Below, piece after piece: positions 27,401 to 38,900 of a stretch of DNA of 64,000 nt (within the stretch, counting starts at the first letter, position 1; every line of letters begins with the position of its first letter). Made by a program: the position numbers and the translations under genes. Location: NCBI GenBank assembly GCA_012295275.1, contig CM022670.1, positions 41,160,474 through 41,224,473 on the forward strand. The letters are read 5' to 3'. Below the pieces are notes generated by a model. It was not told the DNA's origin, searched no databases, and saw nothing but the letters and a program-made list of their open reading frames with translations. Source of the stretch: Chrysomallon squamiferum (taxonomy: Eukaryota > Mollusca > Gastropoda > Neomphalida > Peltospiridae).

Positions 27401-30400
27401 GGTGGAGGAGGTGGTGGTGGTGGTGGTGGAGGAGGTGGGAGTGGAGGAGGAGGTGGTATGGGTCAGGATATAAAACGTAATCGTGGGGTGGTGGTCACGG
27501 TAGACCGGTTTGAGAAGGAGATCAGTGTTTTACACACTGGAATAAAAGACTTGCAGGACAGACAGGAAAACATCATGAACAGTCTGAAACGTGACACAAA
27601 AACTATCAAACATCTACTTCAGCAACTGCTCGGTCGATCCACATTAGAATTAGGTTTGTACTGTTTAATAATAATGTGAGGTTGACTGATGTTATTGTTT
27701 ATGTTATAAATACATAACAAAGATTTACTTATTTTACATTATAAATAGGTAACAGACACCAACATATTTTACACTGTTAATAGATGACAGGGATTGACTG
27801 ATTTTACATTATAAATACATAACCGGATTATTTTGCATTAGATAACATATTGGCTTACTTTACATTATAAGTAGATAATAGACTGACTTATTTTGCATAA
27901 ATAGATAACATATTGACTTATTGTATATTATAAATAGATAACTAAGATTGACTTATTTTACATTGTTAATAATAACAGAGACTGACTTCTTTTACATTAC
28001 AAATAGATAAAAATGACTGACTAATTTTACATAATAAATAGATAACAGAAACTGACCTACTTTACATTTACATTGATTTATTTTTTTACATTATAAATAA
28101 CAAAAGAGGTTGACTTATTTTATAACATTTTATTTTAAATGAATAGATAACCAGACATTGATTTATTTTACATTATAAATAGATAAAAGAGATTGACATA
28201 TTTTACATTATTAATATATAACTGATTGACTTATTTTACATTATGAATAGATAACCAGAGATTGACTTATTTTACATTATAAATAGATAACAGAGACTGA
28301 CTTATTTTGCATTATAAATAGATAACATAGGCTGACTTACTTTTCATTATAAACAGATAACAAACTGACTTATTATACATTATAAATAGATAACTGAGAT
28401 TGACTTATTTTGCATTATAAATAGATAACTGAGATTGACTTATTTTACATTATAAATAGATAACTGAGATGGGCTGATATTTTATATTATAAACAAATAA
28501 CAAAGGTTAACTGATATTGTTCATATCATAAATATTGTTAATGTTTACACATTATAAAGAGTTAGTTATATTAATATTGTTTATAAATTATTATTATTGA
28601 TGTGTTTGTATATGTATTATGTTGAGTATATACACACATGAGAACAAAATATATGCACACACAAATACATGTAAATATTCAAACATGTTAGATTTTATTG
28701 AAATGTTCAAAAAATCATGGAATGTTGTTTCTTATTAATGGAGTATTGTAATTTATATATTTTATCTTTGATTTTATAAACTTCAAATCAGGAATGTTGA
28801 TGAGAGTTAACTACATTACTCTTTGTTTTAGGTGATACAGGTCAGGAAGACACAGAAACAAATGTAGAACATGAACATCACACAAGATCTGGACATGAGT
28901 ATGTTTTCTTAATAATTCTTCTTTACACAATATACAGTTCTTATTACTTGTAAATACTTCTATTTTAAAGTTTAATCGTCTGATATGTGTATTTATCACT
29001 TTTTAATACAACCATTTATCAGTTACAATACATCTATCAGTCTGTCAACAAATATCTTTTCTACATTATGAACAACATAACAAACTTAAAATGCAGTAAC
29101 GAAGTATATAAAAAATCACTCTTTAACACCTTTCTGTGTTGGTTTAAATATCATTTAAATTAGGAATATTTTGTTTTATTCTTTAAATTCTTAAACCATC
29201 TCTGGACTTCTTCTCTCAACTTTGTCAAATTCATTTTTATTTCTCTTTCTTCTTCTTTTCTTGTTAACTTACAACTTATTCTGATGTTTCTATAAGTTTC
29301 TAAAATAAAGAAAACACTGAAAATTGATATATTGTTGTCCCTCACTTGGATATTTTGTATCACACTGTTTACAAAAGATATTAGTTTAGTAATTTTATTT
29401 ATTATTACTGAGCAGATCTGAAGGTCGAGTTAGACGAGTGAGACGTAAAAAGCAAACAAAAACACAAACTCATGAAGAATACAGAGATTCACAGGAACCA
29501 GCAACATGTAAGAATGCAGTCAGCTACTGCAACCTGCTTTTAATTTGTAGACAATATTAGTTACTTTTAATTTTGATAACTACATGTAAGAATAGAGCAT
29601 CCTTTTTTAATTTGTAGACAGTATTAGTTATTGTCATTCATATTTTGATAAGAACCATCAAGAATTCAATAATATTAGTAATCTGTTTTCTGTTTATGCT
29701 TTGTAAACAGTATTTTCTATTGTTTATTTTTTGTATACAGTTCTTATCCATTACAATTGAATTTTCAGGACTGGTGCTCCCCCTATTAGTCCATGAAATG
29801 AAGGGTCAGCAGTATATAAATATATTTTCTTTCATTTAGTTGTATTTGATTTGTTGGGGTTTTTTTTTTTTTTTTTTGCAGACTTCTCACATATTGATAT
29901 ATCTACCATAGAGCTTCCTTCCCAGACCACACCTCAGGTATTATTTTTATATATTACATTATCTTTAGATAGACACAAGTTGCTTTTCACATTTTTACTT
30001 AAATATGTAACAAATTAAGTTGAATTGCAATTTCATTTTTTTATTTTTATATATATATTTGGAATATATTTAAACACAGAATTTTTAATATTTTTATTTA
30101 AGTGTTATATATCCAGACAAAATTTCTCAAATTAAGTATTTCTACTGAAAACACTTTAACAGACAGTAAGTATAGTTAAATATGACATTTTGATAAGTCA
30201 CTGTGTTATTATTATTAACTATATTTTAAAAAGTTAATTTTCACAAGAATTACTGAACATTGTTATTTTCTTTTAATTTTTTAAATTCAAAGTCACTTTT
30301 TACCTGCTCAGTTAATGAATTAATGATTTTTTGTCTAAGATATTTCTGAGACACATGACAAAAAAAAACACATTTACAGTGATGTTTTTGTAATCAAATT

Positions 30401-30787
30401 GTTCTTGTTACTGCTAAAACTGCTTTTACTAATACTATTATCAGCACATTTATTTGTATCATTTAATATATTATAGATTATTTGTTAGTGTATTTGAAAT
30501 ATTTTATTTTATCATATATTGCAGATGTAAAGTCATAATGTATATATAATTATATTTAAGATTAAAATATAATGGGTTTTTACAAGTAAGTTATTCATTT
30601 TAGTGTAATTAAAGAAAAGTACATTTCAAATTAGACCAGAGTAAAAAGTATTACCAGTAATTAACTGATATAAAAAAATATATATAAATATATAATAAAA
30701 GTAATAATGTTTACTGCAGTAATATAAATATGTGTCACTTTTTTTTATCTACAGCCACTAGATCATCAAGACACAACTGAGTGTTAA
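12546..30787 (+). CDS. TRP-family ankyrin-type cation channel, copy B (complete, 23 exons, 954 aa)
   Basis: Predicted plasma-membrane cation channel. Exons: 12546-12670, 13143-13270, 16226-16527, 16778-16928, 17363-17530, 17921-18030, 18177-18264, 18806-18837, 21333-21424, 22704-22836, 23629-23706, 24405-24544, 24834-25009, 25291-25374, 25610-25755, 26022-26137, 26670-26871, 27160-27228, 27377-27653, 28832-28898, 29416-29507, 29882-29937, 30755-30787. All phases agree; the sum is 2865 bases. Residues 1-85: Lys-rich head. About 110-385: five or six ankyrin repeats (GRTPLHVAAA, GRTPIHAAAQ). Pre-S1 motif MHPVFINLLNVQWIAFGR, as in TRPA-type channels. S1-S4 about 399-574, S5-pore-S6 about 575-690. 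Then a basic linker, Gly tract 787-807 and a coiled coil about 820-865. Start chosen for its strong context (AAAATGG); an in-frame ATG at 12483 is weaker. Subfamily uncertain. Confidence 0.88.
12839..12891. repeat. (TA)n microsatellite, intron 1 of TRP copy B
   Basis: Uninterrupted TA dinucleotides for about 50 bases. Confidence 0.95.
13705..13818. repeat. Direct tandem duplication of about 56 bp, intron 2 of TRP copy B
   Basis: Two adjacent copies beginning GTTAATAGCTGTATAAG and ending in CATTC; they differ at only a few bases, so the event is recent. Confidence 0.8.
14678..14695 (+). other. Possible 18-base microexon in TRP copy B
   Basis: CTGATGAGTGTCCATCAG has a good acceptor before it (ACTAAACTGACAG) and a strong donor after it (GTATGT). 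It matches the phase of its neighbours (exons ending 13270 and starting 16226) and would add six residues (ADECPS) without shifting the frame. It lies between the Lys-rich head and the ankyrin repeats. Use is not proven. Confidence 0.3.
14807..15718. repeat. Nested duplications in intron 2 of TRP copy B
   Basis: A block at about 14807-14967 recurs at about 15565-15718. Between them, about 14970-15290 is a diverged copy of the copy B 5' region (12085-12450), including the segment GTAATGCTGATGAACACACA. The order is therefore R, promoter-like copy, R. Confidence 0.75.
17761..17888. repeat. TTA and CA microsatellites before an ankyrin exon
   Basis: TAT/TTA runs near 17758-17777 and CA-rich runs near 17848-17884, just upstream of the acceptor at 17920. 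No coding content. Confidence 0.7.
19137..19909. mobile_element. Non-autonomous DNA transposon (MITE) in intron 8 of TRP copy B
   Basis: Terminal inverted repeats start CCGTATATACTTGTGTA on the left; the right end is the reverse complement and ends TATATACGG. A TA on each side (19135-19136 and 19910-19911) fits a TA target duplication. The 773-bp body has no useful ORF and is richer in CG than the surrounding intron. Copies of a 'cross-talk' motif (TATAAGTCGA) occur inside both ends. Family not assigned; the TA target suggests the Tc1/mariner/pogo group. Confidence 0.8.
26897..27010. repeat. Trinucleotide array (AAT/AAC) in TRP copy B intron
   Basis: AAT, AAC and AAG units immediately after exon 26670-26871. 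It sits at the same intron place as the AGT/TTG array of copy A. Confidence 0.85.
27690..28500. repeat. About 35-bp minisatellite, TRP copy B
   Basis: More than twenty imperfect units containing ATTATAAATAGATAACAGAG and TTGACTTATTTTAC. Same family as 6357-6780 in copy A but about twice as long, and here separated from the next exon by over 300 bases. Confidence 0.88.
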
Positions 30788-32889
30788 AAACTGATTTTTA
30801 AAGGTGAAAATTACCATGAGTTATACCTGTGATCAACAAACATATCTAAAAGGATACAATACTACATTTGAATGTGACTTATTATTTATTGCATTACAAT
30901 ATGTGCTAATTAATTTTTATACCTTTCTGTAAAAAAAAAAAAAAAAATGATATTTATAGTTTTCTTTTAAGAACAGTTTTTTAATATATATTATATATAA
31001 AAAATTTCAGTAAAGCACTGTGTTTTTAATATGTAATTACATGCTCTGTTTAATGTTTATGCTGTTAATGGAAAAATAATTTATCTAATTTGAAGATGTT
31101 TATAATGATGAAGTTGGTATGAAATAAAATAAAGAATTACTGGCCAATTCAAGCACAATATTTCTCCAAGTTGACCTGACTAAGGATGTAATAATTCTGT
31201 GATATGAATGAAAAATTCAGTTACAAAAGGGCTTAGAATCCATTTTTTACTTATGGACTGATCGATAATGATTAATCATTTCTTCAATCTAATTAGTTAT
31301 AAAATCAATGACATCCAACAGTAAAGAATCAGTGATTTGTTAATGATAGCGCAAAAGTTCTTTCCATCTTTTTAAGTTCTGCTGTTTGTTTTTGTTTTAA
31401 ATGGTATGTAAGTTCTTTTGCAGATAAGCTCTTCAAATAAATCTTGCTGTTAAAATGGTTCACACACTGTAAATGTATTCATCTACTTTTTTCATTTCCT
31501 TGTTAATCTGTGATAGACTGTGCCAAATAGTTTTATGTACTTAATTTTATTGAATAAATGTATGATTAATGTTTATGTAAAACTGAAATGAAGAGCTATG
31601 TCTGAAAGATTTTATAACTTTTTTAATCAATATTTTGTGCATATTATAATTTATGTGTACAAAATACACAATACAGTTACACGTTCTGTGAAACAAAGGT
31701 TGAATTTAGACATGGTGTGTTCAGTTTTATTGCTGAATTCTGTTTGTCTTGCATTAAGAGAGAATAAGAATTAAATCAGCTGAAATATGGAGATATCTCT
31801 TCAGCTTTTAGTTGTAAGTTGGAAATAACTGAATAAATGTTTGGTCTGAATACTTCTTAAAAACATTTAAATATGGATACGGTGTTTGACATGTTTTTTT
31901 ATTATGATGAGTGTCTGAGAGAGAAATTCTGCTGATACTATTCTTGTAATAAGTCTTGTAACAAGTTTTCATTTGTGCCAAGATCCAAAGAAATCCCAAA
32001 GACAACAAGAATATTTATTCTAATCTGTCGTTTCCTATAAGTAACTGTTGTTTTATCAGTGCCTTTATTTAGTGATGTTCAATTCTAAAATTTCATTTTG
32101 TTAATTTTCATTATATATTTTCTTGTTTTAATATTATTTTCCTACAAATTGTTTTAGTATAATAAAATAGATATTTACATAAATTTAATTTATAATTATA
32201 TGAACTGTATGATTTTTTAATGCAATGTGACTGTTAATATATTTATTTTATATGCACATATCTTTTTTGTTTTTAAACAGTATTTATTAATCCAGGTATT
32301 TATAAATTAGGACATTCCTAAATCTCTTTTTAATGATTTACTTAAATATTTTAAAAACTGGGATTATTTTACTTTATATTTACATACATTTTTAAGCATT
32401 TTATAAAAATTTCATTCTTCACTTTAGCTCACTGGGTTTAAGTTTTATAACTTTCTTTAACAAAATGAATAGTATAATAATAGTAAGAAAAATGATAATA
32501 ATCGTGGTAATTTTGAAATGAATATGTGAAGCAGTACAGACTATAAGAGAACAAGCTGAGACTTTCTGAACTTTTTTATTTAAAAAAAATTAATTTTCTA
32601 TTGGTTATGAAATCCTTTATAGTGTTTTCTTGTTTTAATATTATTTTCCTGCAAATTGTTTTAGTATAATAAAATACATATTTACATACATTTTATTTAT
32701 AATTATACGAACTGTACGATTTTTTAATGTAATGTGACTGTTAATATATTTATTTTATATGCACATATCATTTTTGTTCTTAAACTGTATTTATTAATCC
32801 AGGTTAACCATCATTTTGTAGAAATTTTATACAGATATATATGTGTGTGTGTTTGTTTGTGTGCGTACATTTATACAAAATAATAGATA

Positions 32890-32949
<60 letters not shown>

Positions 32950-34348
32950 AATAGAATATGTTTTATATTTGGGGGTTTTACTAGATTTTATTTATTTACA
33001 TGTTAATTTTCATTCAGTGAAAGAAATAATTGGCTTTTAGTTTGTTTTATAAATTAGGGCATTCCTTGAATGTTTTCTTCTCTTTTTAATGATTTACTTA
33101 AATATTTTAAAAACTTGGATTATTTTACTTTATACTTACATACATTTTTAAGCATTTTATAAAAATTTCATTCTTCATTTTAGCTCACAGGGTTTAAGTT
33201 TTATCTTTCTTTAACAAAATGAATAGTATGTTAATAGTAAGAAAAATGATAATAATCATGGTAGATATTTTGAAATGAATATAATGTGAAGCAATATAGA
33301 CTAACAAAGCTGAAACTTTCAGAACTTTTTTATTTAAAAAAATAAATGTTCTATTGGTTATGAATCCTTTGTAGTGTTATTAGTTACAATTTGACATTTT
33401 ATTTTTTTATATTTAAATATTTCTGTAAGGTCTAATGTCTCAATTATTTACCTCCCCATCCTAGAGAATGAAAAGTTTGAGAATTATTTTTTTATATTTT
33501 TTTAAATCACATTTCAATAATCATCTACATGTATACAATAGTTAATAGTATGATTAAAAATGATTGAAAATCATGTTGTTTTGTTAATGATATTTAGTTC
33601 TTATTTACTTTGTATGGCCATAAACCTAAAAACAAAAGAGAGAAAGAAAAGATATCCCAAAAAATTAACTGAATGGAATGTTTTAAAATAACAAGAAACT
33701 GATTTACAAGTGAAAATGTACCCAAAATGATAAAATGAAGTCATTTTACCTCTTTCTCAAATAAAGAACAAACAAAACAACCACAGTATCAATAAATAAA
33801 AAATAAAAATAAAAATAATAATAATAATAAAAATCTAATAATAAAACTATTGAAAAAAGCAAAATTGTTATTTTGAAAGTAAACTCAGTTTGTCATTTTT
33901 AGTTTTTTATTTCACTGGGAAAATCTGCAAGAGTTATTTTTGAAAGTGTGTCTGATTTATCTTCAAGTCTTTCTTTTCATATAAGCTGGTAAAGTTTATG
34001 ACTTAATGAAACAACTGAAATTTCATATAAACTTCTCAAATTTTATTCACACAAAATCTAATTCTTCATCTGATATCATCAAGTATGATTTTCTCTCTTC
34101 ATCCAATATTCTAACAGCGACAACTCCAAAAATAAAAGGAATTAACTGTAATAAAATTATTTGTGTACTGAAATCATTTCAATGAAGAAAAACTATGTAG
34201 ATGTTTCTGTTCATCACTTTCTTCAAGGAAATAAAAGCAATACTAACTGCAGTTAATGAAGGCTATATTATATGATGTTTTTTCTCACAGAGACTGGAAT
34301 GATAAACATTTGTAGCAGTGCCACATGATATTTGTAATTATAATCACT
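30788..34348. other. 3' flank of TRP copy B, non-coding
   Basis: Aligns with 8197-12043 of copy A up to about 34272. No exon found. It contains a B-specific internal tandem duplication (about 32110-33385) and a TA microsatellite (about 32889-32944). Confidence 0.6.
32110..33385. repeat. Internal tandem duplication downstream of TRP copy B
   Basis: The block starting CTTGTTTTAATATTATTTTC at about 32125 recurs at about 32630. The block containing CTGGGATTATTTTACTTTAT near 32360 recurs in similar form near 33115. Offsets are about 505 and 755 bases, so the second copy has about 250 extra bases including (TA)n. Copy A has only one such block. Confidence 0.75.
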
Positions 34349-35669
34349 TCATTCTGCAGCAGTTTTGTCAAATCTCGGTAAAACTGGGAGAATCAGATTT
34401 CCAAATGATGAATCTTGTGTGATGTAAAAACCTACTGAATTGGCATGAGCATGCTGAAAAGAAATGAGAAAGATTATTCATTAATAATTAAAAACATTTC
34501 TGCTGTTAATAAGGAGTATAATTCAAAATATCATTTAATACGTACATACACACACATTCTTTGATGTTAAATTCAAGCAAAATAATGTTTAAAAGTTGAA
34601 AAGGATTAATTAGTAGTATTAACAGAATGCTGTAGTATTAACAGAATGCTGTTGTTAACAGAATGCTGTAGTATTATCAGAATGCTGTTGTTACCTGAAG
34701 TGCTGCTCTTTGTTGTGGTGTCATATGTTGCTGGTCTGTGTACAACTGCACCAAAAAAAAAAATAAGTGAATAAATTATTTTTTAAAACATTCCGAAATG
34801 TAATTGAGATATAACGTTAAAAATGTGAAATTGATTAATTAAACATCACTTACAATTGATGCTGGGGCTTGCTGAGGCTGAACTGGAGGAACTTGGCTAC
34901 AGGCAATATAAAAAATAATAATAATAATAACAAATTTTTAATTTTAAAACATTGAAAAAGTTCTACATTATACATGGTTTGGACAACTTAATTTTAGAAT
35001 AAATCAATATGTGAATATTTCTGTTTTTATTTATCTACAAACTGGTAAGTAAACTGATTATAAATCAGTATGTTCACATGAATGACAGTTGTAAACTAAC
35101 CATAACTGAAACAAAGAGTTTAACCATAAAGGGTGTAAAAATATTAACAATTAACATAATTTAAAAGGCAACTGAATTTATATAAATATAAATATTTATA
35201 ATTCATAAGGGAATTTTCTGATATTTTTTTTATATATAATGATTCTTGATAAATTAATTTTAAACTTTATTAGGATATCTAAAATTACCTAATAGCTGGA
35301 GGACGAACACTGGCACTTTTTGTTGGTGTTGTCGCTGTAGGCGTAGCTGCAACAGCACCATGAGATTGCAACTGAAGTCTTTTCTTCTGTTCTTCCAGCT
35401 GTTCCAACAGATTACGATTTTTTGTCTCTAAGGACAAACAATTATTCATATAATAATAAAATTTCGTAAATGTTATTTAATTGAGTATTATTCTAGAAAT
35501 ACTGAAAAAACCACAATTTAAAATAAATAAATAAATAAATAAATAAAATTAATTAATTAAACAAAAATTAAAATGCTTTTATTTAATTTTATTTAATTTT
35601 ATTATGTTTTTACTTTTCATCTCAGACTTTATTTGTACCTTGACTAGAACTGGTTGCTTGAAATGCCAT
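34349..35669 (-). CDS. INIP: INIP / SOSS complex subunit C (complete, 5 exons, 122 aa)
   Basis: Small subunit of the SOSS single-stranded DNA sensor complex (with INTS3 and NABP1/2), which acts in the nucleus in double-strand break response. Exons on the minus strand: 35669-35639, 35427-35289, 34896-34854, 34745-34695, 34453-34349. Phases agree and the total is 369 bases with stop TGA. Recognised by KNRNLLEQLEEQKKRLQLQ near the start and by QQHMTPQQRAALQ-HAHAHS (here HAHANS) and FYITQDSSFGNLILPVLPR at the end, the best conserved part of the family. The middle is Thr/Ala/Gln-rich. At 122 residues it is slightly longer than the human protein (about 104). It is head-to-head with the sorting nexin gene. 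Confidence 0.95.
34613..34692. repeat. About 19-bp tandem repeat against an INIP splice donor
   Basis: Four units of the type GTATTAACAGAATGCTGTA. On the minus strand the array begins directly in the donor (GTAACA) of the INIP exon that ends at 34695. Confidence 0.85.
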
Positions 35670-35915
35670 TGATATGTACACTGCGAATTGCTATGAAATT
35701 TTGTAGAATAAAATCATTTAATCATTTAGATCTTGGAAATCTTCACAAAATAGAATTCTCCGCTATTATATCGCTTACATCATTTCAAAACGTGTGGGTT
35801 CGAATCGCTTATTTCCATTGGTCCATTCGTGTAGTTACTACACCAATGCTTGTTTTTGTCTTACAGTTCTTTATTTTCGTGTATTACAAGCGACCAACCG
35901 GCTGTCAAAATCAGA
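35670..35915. promoter_or_regulatory. Divergent (bidirectional) INIP / sorting nexin promoter region
   Basis: Only 246 bases separate the two start codons, which point away from each other, so the region must hold both 5' UTRs and at least the core promoters. It has a few CG dinucleotides and no clear TATA box placed for either gene. Shared regulation is inferred from the layout. Confidence 0.6.
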
Positions 35916-38900
35916 ATGGCTGAATCAGAAGGAAGTGCTGATTTGAAAGAAGAAGAAAACAATTCTTCATCGCCTTCGGATGATGTAGCCAAGTTTAAAG
36001 ACCCATTACTAACAGGTCTTGACAGAGACAGTGACGATGATGGGGTAAAATAATAATAAAATACTAAATAAATTATTTATTTTATATGGAATAAACAATG
36101 ATTCGTTACAATGGGGGTGGGGCTTGTTTTCAGTCGATAAGAATTAAAGAATCGCGGAAAACATATAATTTACAACCGACAGATATAAAGTTATATCGAA
36201 ATCATGCAGTACTTTATATCAAAGGCTACTTTGGCATGTCAAATGTAAAGAATACATTTTTTTTTTTTTTTTTTATTTTTTTTTAAACTCCATATTAATA
36301 CATACATTTATTACTTTCACTTAACAAAGTAATAATATTAAAAATATCTGTGGCAGTAAAAATAATTTTGCATTATATTACACAGTTCTTTCTTTCAGAC
36401 GATTTTAGATGTAACATTTTACATTTTTACCATGATGGCATAATCACTATCAGAATATAATTGGTAGTAAATAATTTTGTACATCGACAGCGTGTATACG
36501 TAATAACTCATATACGTTTCAGATGGAAAGTCTTGACCTTGATGCATCAGGACGTTCGGACAACACAGTGTCAAGAAGTTCTAGCCTGATCGCCAACTTT
36601 CATCTTGAAGACTACCAAGATGGAGAAACAAAAGATCTCTTTGTGTTTGTTGACAATCCAGAAAAACACAGCGGTACCATAGAAACATACATCACATTCA
36701 GAGTAACCACAAAGGTATGGCATTGAATTATCTCCATGGTAACAAAATAATCAGCATTTTAATCAACCCTCATTACGTATGTGTGTGTGTGAGTTATTTA
36801 TTGATACAGATTTCTGATTAACTATTACCATCAAATTTTTTTATCCATAAACATAAAATGTAAATAAGACATTCTCTATAAGGCCTGTAGGAAGAATTCA
36901 TTTAGATGGAATTGAAAGAAAAGAAAGATATTTGTTAAATGTTTTTCTTACACAGAGCTGGAAGTATGTTTAAAATGTTAATCTTTTACTTGCAGACAAC
37001 TAGAAGTGTTTTCGATGCCACTGAGTACAGTGTGAGAAGAAGATACAATGATTTTCTCTGGCTGAGACAGAGACTTGAAGAAACGTACCAGACACACCTA
37101 GTTCCAGTGAGTCTGTTTTTAAAGTGTATCTGTGTATATCTCAAACATTCATTTTCATACAAGTTTCCTAATTTTTACTTTCAAGCTGAATTTCAAAAGA
37201 GCCATGATTATTCAGCAGGCTTGATGATATTTTTTTGTTAGGATATCATCCTAGGAATATTTTAGGACAAACAGTTTTGTGATCATGTTAATAAAATTAA
37301 ATAAACAAATATTCATTGACCAGTTTCGTTGTAATAGTAATGATGAGGATAATAGTAATAATGGTAATGGTAATAATAAAACGATGATGATGATGTTAAT
37401 AATAATGATGGTGACATGATGTTGGTAATGATTTTGATAATCATCATAAAATGAATATATTAAAATTTCTGTCAGCCGCTACCAGAAAAGCACAGTCTGA
37501 AGAGACTTGACCGGTTTAGTGCTGATTTCCTGCGAGTCAGACAAGCAGCTCTTCAGAAGTTCCTCACCCGACTGGCTGACCACCCTGTGCTGTCCTTCGA
37601 CAAAAGTTTTCAAACCTTTCTTACATCAAAGGCTTGGGTAAGTCAAACAACGAGGATACTAAATGTGAAGGTGTTAGGCCTCTTAATACAATATCAGAAT
37701 CAAAGGGTAGGAAATGTAATTAAATGGAAGGTGTTAGGCCTCTTAATACAATATCAGAATCAAAGTCATAGGTAAGTAAAATAAATAACAAAATGAAATG
37801 TAATTAAATGTGAAGGTGTTAGGCCTCTTAATACAATATCAGAATCAAAGACATAGGTAAGTAAAATAAATAACAAAATGAAATGTAATTAAATGTGAAG
37901 GTGTTAGGCCTCTTAATACAATATCAGAATCAAAGACATAGGTAAGTAAAATAAATAACAAAATGAAATGAAATTGTTTTAGGCCTCTTATATTAAGATC
38001 AATCAAAGGCATTTATAAGGAAATGAAATTGTTTTATTCGATCAAACAAATCTTAATCAGATAAACAGATAAAGTCAGATAAACAAGGAAATGAAATTGT
38101 TACAATTGGACTAAAGGTGTGAATGTGTTAGGCCACTTTTTACGAGATCAGAATGGTTCAAATGCATTTTGTTTGTTTGTTTGTTTGTTTCAGGAATTCC
38201 AAGCTTACAAAAAGCAGGGTTCGGGTTTAATTACTCGAGTGACTGATTCTCTTCACAACATGGGTGCATCGTACATGATGAAGAACCGACCTCCAGAGTT
38301 CATGACGATGCATGACTACATCAACACTTTCAGTGACAAGGTTGGGGTGATGGATCGGATAGCGACCCGGATTCTCAAAGAACAGACAGGTAAGAGTAAA
38401 GATTTGTATTTTAATGCATCCATTTTAGACTGGGCTTATTAGAAATGACTTTATAACTTTTTGGATTCGAATTATAAAAAGTATGTTAATTTTTGTTTTT
38501 ATATTTGGAGATATGTTATTTTTCCAATTTATGTAAAAATAGTATCACAAAAATAACTTAATGCAAGAAAAGATATTTCAGTGCAGCCTTGTTGCCATGG
38601 AGAATAACTCCATTGAAATTTCAGAATCATCCATTTTAGTATTATGTTTCATGCCAAATTCATTTCCTGTTGATTAATATTTTAAAACTGAGTCCCCAAG
38701 TCCTCACTGATCAGTGTTATCTGAAAGTTTTGATAATCAGCAGAAGTAATATGTGTGATATGTCACACAAATGTTAGTGATGCAATCACTTGTTTTGTTT
38801 GTTTAATTACAATTAGTTGGAATACTGATATGTGAGGATTGTGTCGGAGGAAAATAGAAAATAAATCCTGCTTTAAATCTGTCAGTCTTCACTAGACTGG

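Noticed and set aside
35781-35805. GGGTTCGAATCGC, like a tRNA T-arm
   Set aside because: No acceptor stem, D-arm or anticodon arm can be placed around it; it lies in the INIP/SNX promoter region.
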